Notes under the pieces: generated by a model
The model's database searches: none
Seen by the model: only the letters and a program-made list of their open reading frames with translations
Told to the model about the DNA's origin: nothing
Shown: piece after piece, positions 1-5,148 of the stretch
Layout: each line of letters begins with the position of its first letter
Position numbering within the stretch: the stretch's first letter is position 1
From: Clostridiales bacterium UBA3953
GTDB lineage: Bacteria; Bacillota; Clostridia; Oscillospirales; CAG-272
NCBI GenBank assembly: GCA_002385415.1
Contig: DGDL01000026.1
Span: 5,297 to 13,759, forward strand
DNA length: 8,463 bases
Reading direction: 5' to 3'
Position numbers and translations under genes: made by a program

Positions 1-28
1 AATATTAACCTGTAATGGAAACATGATG
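1..28. repeat. Left copy of a 28-bp imperfect direct repeat
   Basis: Bases 1-28 match 1312-1339 at 22 of 28 positions without gaps, including the first 12 bases exactly (AATATTAACCTG). The other copy lies just upstream of the CAP gene promoter, next to its -35 box. This copy sits at the very first base of the window, so its outward extent cannot be seen. In an 8.5-kb window a match this good could still arise by chance, so the call is tentative. Confidence 0.35.
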
Positions 29-310
29 CAGAATTTTATCCAAATGGGCAGGGCAATATTGCTTTTTTCAACAACAAAATCTCAAGGTAAGCGGCCTTAC
101 TTATGGAAGATCCACTACACCCGGCAAAACGGCTGTTTTGGCTAAAATGCCATGGATCGTTATGTCTTTATTGGAGTGATTTTCATTAATCGGCTGCCGG
201 ATTTATAACTGTGCTTGTGAGCGGCTACCTATGACCACAAGCTAAACCCCATAATATTGCAGCACAGGGCGCGCCGGACACGCGTATTCGAGCAAAATGT
301 GCGCCCGCTA
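1..310. other. Gene-free left flank
   Basis: I see no supportable gene here. Reading frames are short on both strands. The longest plus-strand candidate (ATG at 23, about 40 codons, stop near 143) has no ribosome site and no family resemblance. The stretch looks more AT-rich than the coding regions. It lies downstream of the CAP gene terminator, so it is probably a spacer leading to whatever lies beyond the left edge. A weak 6-bp inverted repeat (267-272 with 301-306) is present and is not convincing as a signal. Bases 1-28 resemble 1312-1339 (separate entry). Confidence 0.6.
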
Positions 311-343
311 AACAAAAAAGAAGCCCCCACGAAAGGGGCTTCT
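311..343 (-). terminator. Rho-independent terminator of the CAP gene
   Basis: On the minus strand a perfect 9-bp stem (AGAAGCCCC at 335-343 pairing with GGGGCTTCT at 319-327, 7-base loop) is followed by a run of T (314-318, then G and TTT). It begins about 24 bases after the CAP stop codon. The stem is GC-rich next to the T run. This is the clearest terminator in the window. Confidence 0.93.
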
Positions 344-366
344 ACACTTTAGAGATTTATTTTGTT

Positions 367-1188
367 TTAGCCTATGAACATCTGGCACCAGTAGTTGCCG
401 TTTGCTGTGTAACCTACACCAATCTGGGTGAACGAAGCGTTAAGTATGTTTGCGCGGTGACCCTCGGAGTTCATCCACGCGTCGACGACTTGCTTGGCGG
501 TCGAGTAACCCATTGCTATGTTCTCACCCGCGGTGCGATAGGAAATTCCGAACTGTCTCATCATGTCAAACGGCGAGCCGTAGGTCGGGCTGTTGTGCGA
601 GAAGTAGCGGTTTTTCGCCATGTCCTCTGCCTTGATGCGCGCAACCCTGCTCAGCTCTTCGTTCAGCGTAAGCTGACCGAGACCGTAGGAGGCGCGAATC
701 TGGTTGACGAGCTGCACAACTTCACGCTCGATAGCCAGTACCGAGTAACCTGCGGATGCAGGATTTTCAGCCGGTGTCTGGGCCGGAGTCTCTGCGGGTG
801 TCTCAACCGGCTTTTCAGAGGGCTGCTCGGCAGGTATTTCGACCGGCCTTTCTACAGGCTTCTGTACCGGTGTTTCTGTCGGCTGTTCGACGGGTGCCTG
901 ATTCGGCTTGTCGGCGGGCTTTTCGGCAGGAGTCTGGACGACGGTGTTGCCGTTCTGGCCGACGGTTACTATTTTGCAGTTGGCGCCGTATTTGTCTATA
1001 ATTTCCTGAATGTTGACATTGCCGCTGCAATCAATTTCCTGGCCGTTTACATATACCTTGGCGACGGTATACTGGCCGGGGGTAGTGCACTCTGCATTTG
1101 CTGCGAAAGCGGAAACGCCGGTGATTGCGATTGCCGCCATCGCTGCGAGTGCAGCAGCGATGATGCGTTTGATAATATTGTTTTTCAT
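367..1188 (-). CDS. Secreted CAP-domain (SCP/YkwD-like) protein with a proline-periodic stalk
   Basis: This is a 273-residue exported protein. Residues 1-32 form a signal peptide: a basic MKNNIIKR start, an alanine-rich core, and a likely cut after AFAANA. Residues 33-86 are a small unassigned domain with three cysteines (34, 54, 71). Residues 87-143 are a stalk with proline exactly every fourth residue. Residues 150-273 are a CAP domain with the expected His/Glu set: H198 in YFSHNSP, E222 in GENIA, E242 and H244 in SEGHRANIL. The family is extracellular, and its biochemical role in bacteria is mostly unsettled. I start at ATG 1188. An upstream in-frame TTG (1206) contains the GGAG ribosome site itself, and starting there would spoil the signal peptide. 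The gene is monocistronic, with its own promoter (1278-1306) and terminator (311-343). The fourth cysteine (C268) replaces the residue before QMFIG, where relatives often have T. Domain assignment is firm; the substrate is unknown. Confidence 0.93.
   Translation of the reverse strand: MKNNIIKRIIAAALAAMAAIAITGVSAFAANAECTTPGQYTVAKVYVNGQEIDCSGNVNIQEIIDKYGANCKIVTVGQNGNTVVQTPAEKPADKPNQAPVEQPTETPVQKPVERPVEIPAEQPSEKPVETPAETPAQTPAENPASAGYSVLAIEREVVQLVNQIRASYGLGQLTLNEELSRVARIKAEDMAKNRYFSHNSPTYGSPFDMMRQFGISYRTAGENIAMGYSTAKQVVDAWMNSEGHRANILNASFTQIGVGYTANGNYWCQMFIG
760..930 (-). repeat. Period-12 coding repeat: PxEx proline stalk of the CAP protein
   Basis: Fifteen prolines fall exactly four residues apart (residues 87 to 143 of the 273-residue form), giving 14 tetrapeptide units of the type P-[A/V/T/S]-[E/D/Q]-x. 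The DNA units are diverged, so this is a protein-level repeat, not a recent tandem duplication. Such stretches usually act as stiff spacers that span the wall. Confidence 0.85.
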
Positions 1189-1252
1189 TTTAAGTATAAT
1201 CTCCAATTTCTAATCGAATTTTGAGTTATGTTTTCTTTATGGATGTGAATTT

Positions 1253-1270
1253 CGCCGCTTTTTAACGGCG
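1253..1270 (-). promoter_or_regulatory. Hairpin at the predicted 5' end of the CAP mRNA
   Basis: CGCCG (1266-1270 on the minus strand) pairs with CGGCG (1253-1257), extended by one T-G pair, with an A-rich 6-base loop. With the -10 box at 1278-1283 the transcript should start near 1271, so this hairpin would be the first thing transcribed. 5'-terminal stem-loops can protect mRNA from decay. That role is inference. Confidence 0.5.
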
Positions 1271-1277
1271 TGTTTGT

Positions 1278-1306
1278 ATTATAACGCAGCCGGCAGAGCA
1301 TTTCAA
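1278..1306 (-). promoter_or_regulatory. Sigma-A-type promoter of the CAP gene
   Basis: On the minus strand, TTGAAA (1301-1306) and a perfect TATAAT (1278-1283) are separated by exactly 17 bases. This leaves a leader of about 80 bases before the ATG at 1188. Confidence 0.85.
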
Positions 1307-1311
1307 CCCAC

Positions 1312-1339
1312 AATATTAACCTGATGTGGGAGCATGAGG
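1312..1339. repeat. Right copy of the 28-bp imperfect direct repeat, upstream of the CAP promoter
   Basis: This is the partner of bases 1-28. On the minus strand it lies immediately upstream of the TTGAAA -35 box at 1301-1306. That position would suit an upstream regulatory element, or the edge of a duplicated promoter region. Identity is complete over 12 bases and decays after that. Confidence 0.35.
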
Positions 1340-1452
1340 GATGCCGCAGGTACAGGGGGGAGGGGGTCATATTTTATTACGACTATCGCCATGGCGTGTT
1401 AAATGTATGCATAGCGCATGTTCACAGTGATACCGCAAAACGGAATAAAAGT

Positions 1453-1488
1453 AAAAAAACCATGCCAACGGCGAAGAGTCGTGGCATG
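1453..1488 (-). terminator. Second, distal terminator-like hairpin (possibly bidirectional)
   Basis: On the minus strand CATGCCA (1482-1488) pairs with TGGCATG (1461-1467) around a 14-base loop, followed by G and seven T (1453-1459). The other strand also has five T after the stem, so it could stop transcription both ways. It lies about 90 bases beyond the stronger hairpin at 1579-1606 and may be a backup. Confidence 0.6.
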
Positions 1489-1578
1489 ATTTTTCTGGCT
1501 TGGGGTTATTTACATGTAGACGGCACGTGCGCGTTATTGGCGGCGGGTGGGGAAGGGGAAAAATACGATTTTGGGGAC

Positions 1579-1606
1579 AAAAAAAGCACGGCGCAAGCCG
1601 CCATGC
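1579..1606 (-). terminator. Rho-independent terminator of the rplM-rpsI-3D operon
   Basis: On the minus strand GCATGGCG (1599-1606) pairs with CGCCGTGC (1586-1593) as an 8-bp stem with one T-G pair and a 5-base loop. Seven T follow directly (1579-1585). It lies about 100 bases after the 3D gene stop. A 9-bp inverted repeat (1574-1582 with 1632-1640) encloses it and shares its T run, so two alternative folds are possible. Confidence 0.85.
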
Positions 1607-1646
1607 CGCAGTTTACGAAAATATGTGTTTATTTTGTCCCGACCAA

Positions 1647-1683
1647 CGCGACGCGCGGTATCAAAATCCCCGCAAGCGTCGCG
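1647..1683 (-). other. Strong hairpin in the 3' untranslated region of the 3D gene
   Basis: CGCGACGC (1676-1683 on the minus strand) pairs perfectly with GCGTCGCG (1647-1654). After a 2-base bulge, a further GCGG/CCGC pair (1670-1673 with 1655-1658) extends the stem, leaving an 11-base loop. It starts about 20 bases after the stop codon and has no T run. It is therefore not itself a terminator, but it could shield the mRNA 3' end or be part of a processed RNA. Confidence 0.55.
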
Positions 1684-1703
1684 AAGTGGTGTCATCGACC
1701 CGG

Positions 1704-2747
1704 CTATTCTTCAAGTATGTAGGCACGCATGGGACGGATGCCGAACTCGAACAGATATTCTATGTCGGCTTCCATACAGATATCGATGTGGTTGCCTTTG
1801 ATGCCGGCGCCAATGTCGTCGGCGGTGCAGACGCCTATATCGGCATAATCCCCCCTGATATAGAGCTTTGTACCCAGCGGTATAACGCTTGGGTCGACTG
1901 CAACAATGCCGGCACGCGCCTCTTTACCGGTATAAGTGATTCCTTCCGCGGCGTATGCAGTGGCAAAAACGTCGATATAATGGGAAAAATTATATGTCTT
2001 GCCGTCCGCGCCGACAATTGTCCCGCCCACTCCAACCTCGACAATCTCGTCGACCGGAGGGACATACTCTTCTTTTAATATATCTTCTTTAAAAAGCTTG
2101 CCGTCGCGATACTCGGCCAGCACCTCGCGGTATAGGCTGCCGTTTTTTCCTTGGCGCACAATTGTTTTCTCGCCGCGCGGGATGGTCTGCAGCTCGACGG
2201 TCTTTGTGCCGTGATAGAGAATCTCGTCGACGACATATTTTTTGTATTCGACGGAGTGATACTCAAGCGTCATGTCGGGCACCACCGGTGCGTCCGGCGA
2301 CATGTTTATATAGTCGTCCTCGTCGGGCTGGATGCCCAGAAGTGCCATGACTTCCCCGACAGTTTTCGCGTGCGTGAAAACTAAACGGGTCTCGTTGCCG
2401 TCAATAACGGTTATCCGCGTCACTGCAAAAGCCGCGTTGCCGTCACTGAAAAATCCCGACTTTATGCCCGCCAGCGCGGCGACGCCGAGCAGCACGGCGC
2501 CGGCGGCGGCAACGGCTATCAAAAGTGCCGGGATTATACGGCGTGCAGGAAGCGTCCGGCGTCCGGAAAAGCTGTCAGGCCGATTTTCCGCTTGTGCGGT
2601 GGCATCGGATGTGGCGATGTCGGACGCCGGAGCAGCGGGAGCACGCAGCACGGCAAACCGCGCCGCCTGGCGGGGTTTGCGCAGTTTGCATGACTGCTGT
2701 CCGGGCTCGGCCAAAGCGGGCGGGCCGTCCGCTTCCAGAGTAAGCAT
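1704..2747 (-). CDS. Membrane-anchored DUF348-G5-3D domain wall protein (YabE/Rpf-like)
   Basis: The protein has 347 residues. Residues 1-70 are a basic, Ala/Pro-rich cytoplasmic tail, and residues 71-94 are one hydrophobic segment. A single DUF348 unit follows (about 108-162, starting ITVIDGNETRLVF), then a G5 domain (about 164-239) and a C-terminal 3D domain (about 258-345). The 3D aspartates are visible as VAVDP (D285), TADDIG (D310/D311) and NHIDI (D322). 3D domains form the MltA-like barrel of lytic transglycosylases, and G5 domains bind wall sugars. The expected role is peptidoglycan remodelling outside the membrane. The start is 9 bases after the rpsI stop and lacks a clear ribosome site (only an AAGAGA-like stretch inside the rpsI end), so translational coupling is likely. 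The exact start is less certain than the domains. Related proteins often have two or three DUF348 units; this one has one. It is probably expressed from the rplM promoter. Confidence 0.9.
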   Translation of the reverse strand: MLTLEADGPPALAEPGQQSCKLRKPRQAARFAVLRAPAAPASDIATSDATAQAENRPDSFSGRRTLPARRIIPALLIAVAAAGAVLLGVAALAGIKSGFFSDGNAAFAVTRITVIDGNETRLVFTHAKTVGEVMALLGIQPDEDDYINMSPDAPVVPDMTLEYHSVEYKKYVVDEILYHGTKTVELQTIPRGEKTIVRQGKNGSLYREVLAEYRDGKLFKEDILKEEYVPPVDEIVEVGVGGTIVGADGKTYNFSHYIDVFATAYAAEGITYTGKEARAGIVAVDPSVIPLGTKLYIRGDYADIGVCTADDIGAGIKGNHIDICMEADIEYLFEFGIRPMRAYILEE

Positions 2748-2756
2748 GACGCCAGA

Positions 2757-3158
2757 TTATCTCTTTGAGAACTGGGGTGCGCGGCGTGCGCCCTTCAGAC
2801 CGTACTTCTTGCGCTCCTTCATGCGAGGATCGCGTGTGAGGAATCCCGCTTTCTTGAGCGGAATACGGTATGCTTCGTCGACGCTCAGCAGTGCGCGCGC
2901 AACGCCGTGACGAATGGCACCCGCCTGGCCGGAAAATCCGCCGCCGTGCACGCGGCAAACGATGTCGAATTTGCCGGTTGTGCCGGTGACTCCAAACGGC
3001 TGGTTGACGATGAGCTTGAGAGTATCAAGCCCGAAATAATCGTCTATGTCACGATCGTTGATTGTGATTTTACCGGTGCCGGGGTAAAGACGCACGCGGG
3101 CAACGGATTTTTTTCTTCTGCCGGTGCCATAGAAATACGGTTTAGCGCTTGTGTACAT
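2757..3158 (-). CDS. rpsI: 30S ribosomal protein S9 (uS9)
   Basis: The 133-residue protein is normal length for S9. It has the YGTGRRKKSVARV start, the GGGFSGQAGAIRHG signature (about 73-86), and the basic C-terminal tail ending in QFSKR that reaches the P-site tRNA in the small subunit. Its ATG (3158) is preceded by an AAGGAAAGGA ribosome site about 12 bases upstream. It is second in the operon, 30 bases after rplM, the usual pairing in bacteria, and is followed after 9 bases by the 3D wall protein gene. Nothing is missing. Confidence 0.98.
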   Translation of the reverse strand: MYTSAKPYFYGTGRRKKSVARVRLYPGTGKITINDRDIDDYFGLDTLKLIVNQPFGVTGTTGKFDIVCRVHGGGFSGQAGAIRHGVARALLSVDEAYRIPLKKAGFLTRDPRMKERKKYGLKGARRAPQFSKR

Positions 3159-3188
3159 CTTTATATTATCGTCCTTTCCTTTATTCCT

Positions 3189-3617
3189 TTAAAATTCGCG
3201 TGCGATGGGCTGCTGGGCCTGGTGTTTGTGTTCCGGGCCTCTGTATACTTTGAGCCTGGTCAGCGCTTTGCGGCCGATAGAGTTTTTGGGCAGCATGCCT
3301 TTGACAGCAAGCATCACAGCAAACTCCGGACGCTTCTGCATAAGCTCGCGGTAACTTGTGGACTTGAGCCCGCCGATGTAGCCGGAGTGACGGCGATAGA
3401 ACTTCTGGTCGAGTTTTCTGCCTGTCAAAACGGCTTTTTCCGCATTGATTATAATAACGAATTCACCGCAGTCGACGTGCGGCGTGAATTCGGGACGATG
3501 CTTTCCGCGCAGTATTTCTGCCGCGGCCACGGCGGTTTTACCGAGTGGCTTGCCGGCGGCGTCGAGCACGTACCACTTGCGTTCGACGGTCTCTTTTTTC
3601 GCCATGAACGTGGTCAT
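3189..3617 (-). CDS. rplM: 50S ribosomal protein L13 (uL13)
   Basis: The 142-residue protein is normal length for L13. It has the WYVLDAAGKPLGKTA region (about 15-29), HSGYIGGL (77-84), and the signature MLPKNSIGRKALTRLKVYRG (108-127). It is a large-subunit protein that assembles early. It is first in the operon with rpsI. Two ATG codons compete: 3617 and 3605 (MAKKE, the more family-like start). The GGAGGAG ribosome site (3631-3637) is 13 bases from the first and 25 from the second, so I keep 3617 although the spacing is long. The promoter lies at 3684-3713. The leader is about 60 bases with one weak AACG/CGTT hairpin (3653-3665). I cannot match it to the known L13 leader by eye. Confidence 0.98.
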   Translation of the reverse strand: MTTFMAKKETVERKWYVLDAAGKPLGKTAVAAAEILRGKHRPEFTPHVDCGEFVIIINAEKAVLTGRKLDQKFYRRHSGYIGGLKSTSYRELMQKRPEFAVMLAVKGMLPKNSIGRKALTRLKVYRGPEHKHQAQQPIAREF

Positions 3618-3683
3618 TGTGATGATTTTACTCCTCCGTGTTGTTGATTGAAAACGAAAAACGTTAATTTTGCAAGCCTTACA

Positions 3684-3713
3684 AGTATATCACGCGCACC
3701 GCCTGTTTGTCAA
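3684..3713 (-). promoter_or_regulatory. Sigma-A-type promoter of rplM-rpsI
   Basis: On the minus strand, a perfect TTGACA (3708-3713) and TATACT (3684-3689) are 18 bases apart. A start near 3677 would give a leader of about 60 bases to the rplM ATG. This is a strong promoter, as expected for ribosomal protein genes. Confidence 0.85.
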
Positions 3714-3828
3714 GGGGAGCGCGTGAAAAAAATCCGAAAATATTAAAATAACAAGTCGGGAGGGTCGATTTCCTCGTGTTTTCGGGCATATTGCTCGCTG
3801 AAGGTCGCGCATGGAAAAATATACAAGC

Positions 3829-3861
3829 AAAAATGGGAGCTTTTTTATGACAAAAGTCCCC
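3829..3861 (-). terminator. Probable terminator after the MBOAT/AlgX-like operon
   Basis: On the minus strand GGGG-A-CTTTT pairs with AAAAG-C-TCCC around a 7-base loop (3835-3861), with one mismatch and one G-T pair, followed by A and five T (3829-3833). It lies about 95 bases after the AlgX-like stop and about 115 bases ahead of the rplM promoter. The stem is AT-rich near the loop, so strength is uncertain. Nothing else recognisable lies in 3721-3956. Confidence 0.55.
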
Positions 3862-3956
3862 ACGCCCATCAAAATAATTGAAATAACTGTCCTGCCGGGC
3901 TATTTATAACGTGTGCCGTGCCGCCAGGCTGTGTTCGTGCCGCTTACATGGCACCC

Positions 3957-5147
3957 TCAATCCGGCAGATTCCCGTTGCCGTCGGTTGACAGCGTCGCCG
4001 TATCGTCGCGCAGACAAATAACGACGTCGGGCTTGTACTCTTCAATATAATCATATATAGTCCTTGCTTTGTTGTGCCTGAAATCGAGCGCCACTGTGGT
4101 GTCAAACGAGCAGTAGAGCGCAGTCTCGAGCGCGTTTGTAAACGAATCCCCGAAAATAATGCAGTCGGGCAGCCATGACCGGCCGGTCTCGATTACAGTC
4201 TCGGCGATGTCGCCGCCCATGTAGAGCGTGTAGGCGACCTCAACGTCGTCCGACGGGGGCAGAAAATAGACCTTCGGCGCGCCGGGGTTGCCGTTGTCCG
4301 AGCGTGTGAACGCGACGGGGCTGTCCCAAACGATATACTCGAGCTTGTCATTGAAATCAGTAAGGTTATAAATCTTTCTGCCGCGCGAGCCGTTGAATAC
4401 GTTTGGCAGTGTTACAAATGTCGCGTCGGTTTTGGCCTGCACGTTCACTCCGAGCGACGATAGCATCTCGCACAAAGTCAGATAGGTCAGATACGCGCCT
4501 CGCATGTTGTAGTGATGGTCGATGCGCGCATAGTATTCGGCGCCGGTGCCGTCGCGCGAGCTTGCCTCAAACACCGGCCGCATGTCAAGGTAGTTTACGC
4601 CAAGCTCGTCCATCTCGGCGGCAAATGCTTTGTTTTGCGAATCGTAGCGCCTCCCACCAGTGTAAAGCCCGCCGGGATAAGCTGCCCGCAGCATGGAGCT
4701 TTGCTCGGGCACATTGACGTAAAGGAACACGCCGCCCGACCGCTCGACATGGCGGGCGAGCTTTGCGTATCTCTCTGCCATCTTCGCAGCCAGCTCCGCG
4801 GCACTCTCGTCGGGCGCGTCGGCCGGCACATAAGGCAGCAGCACCGCGGGCGTTATAACCACGTCGCGCACGACCCGGCGGCCGGCAAACATCGCAAGCT
4901 TGGTGTCAAGATAAATCCAGCCGTCGCGCTCCCAGATGTGGTCGGAAAGATAAGTCTCCCAGCCCGAAAAATATTTGCCCGAAAGCACATTTTCGGCAGT
5001 GAGCAAAGGGGGTGACGCGAGCATCCGGTTTTCGGCAACCGAAAGCTCCTTCGGCGGCTCGATTTTGGTGAGTACCGGCACTGAAAATATAACCGCGACG
5101 AAAAACACGGTGAGCATGTATTTTTCAAGCACTTTGAGCAGTTTCAT
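3957..5147 (-). CDS. DHHW/AlgX-AlgJ-like SGNH-type acetyltransferase partner
   Basis: The protein has 396 residues. Residues about 6-28 form an N-terminal signal anchor, so the rest lies outside the cell. DHIWERDGW (69-77) is the family's early motif. DHHY (210-213) stands where the family has DHHW, and GDSF (333-336) supplies the probable catalytic serine. D210, H212 and S335 match the Asp-His-Ser order of AlgX/AlgJ, in which the serine comes last. Known relatives accept acetyl groups passed by an MBOAT protein and put them on an extracellular polysaccharide. I start at ATG 5147, not at an in-frame codon at 5213: this leaves 1 base after the MBOAT stop, gives a clean signal anchor, and avoids a 65-base overlap. 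There is no good ribosome site, so translational coupling to the MBOAT gene is likely. The glycan substrate is unknown. The W-to-Y change is conservative and may be normal in this clade. Confidence 0.87.
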   Translation of the reverse strand: MKLLKVLEKYMLTVFFVAVIFSVPVLTKIEPPKELSVAENRMLASPPLLTAENVLSGKYFSGWETYLSDHIWERDGWIYLDTKLAMFAGRRVVRDVVITPAVLLPYVPADAPDESAAELAAKMAERYAKLARHVERSGGVFLYVNVPEQSSMLRAAYPGGLYTGGRRYDSQNKAFAAEMDELGVNYLDMRPVFEASSRDGTGAEYYARIDHHYNMRGAYLTYLTLCEMLSSLGVNVQAKTDATFVTLPNVFNGSRGRKIYNLTDFNDKLEYIVWDSPVAFTRSDNGNPGAPKVYFLPPSDDVEVAYTLYMGGDIAETVIETGRSWLPDCIIFGDSFTNALETALYCSFDTTVALDFRHNKARTIYDYIEEYKPDVVICLRDDTATLSTDGNGNLPD

Positions 5148-5148
5148 A

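Larger units (their letters stand above)
1189..1703. other. Intergenic region between the CAP gene and the 3D protein gene
   Basis: This 515-base stretch carries the CAP gene leader and promoter (about 1189-1306), a repeat copy (1312-1339), and the structured 3' region of the ribosomal operon (1453-1683). Between 1340 and 1452 I see only a G-rich run (two G tracts, 1352-1365 approximately) and a 10-base palindrome (1387-1396), with no gene. A plus-strand reading frame at 1324-1722 has no ribosome site, runs across both terminators and into the 3D gene, and is not credible. Confidence 0.7.

Noticed and set aside
23..142. Short plus-strand frame of about 40 codons near the left edge
   Set aside because: No ribosome site, promoter or recognisable sequence. 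It is short enough to be chance.
457..1224. 255-residue plus-strand open frame
   Set aside because: It is antisense to the CAP gene, rich in Cys, Arg and Leu with no domain, and lacks a ribosome site. It is a shadow of the real coding frame.
1352..1365. G-rich run as a possible quadruplex
   Set aside because: Only two G tracts are present, too few for an intramolecular quadruplex.
1511..1530. Two 8-base palindromes four bases apart
   Set aside because: About thirty 8-base palindromes are expected by chance in a window this size, and nothing else supports a site.
1324..1722. 132-residue plus-strand frame in the intergenic region
   Set aside because: It has no ribosome site, crosses two terminator hairpins of the opposite strand and runs into the end of the 3D gene. 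The protein resembles nothing I know.
2907..3647. 246-residue plus-strand open frame
   Set aside because: It lies antisense across both ribosomal protein genes and the leader. Codon bias of the true genes leaves the opposite frame open by accident.
3618..3683. L13 leader autoregulatory RNA upstream of rplM
   Set aside because: The leader is short and I see only a 4-bp hairpin. I cannot recall the family consensus well enough to claim a match; a covariance model search would decide.
3690..3872. 60-residue minus-strand frame upstream of rplM
   Set aside because: It would cover the probable terminator and run to the rplM promoter. It has no ribosome site and no family signal.
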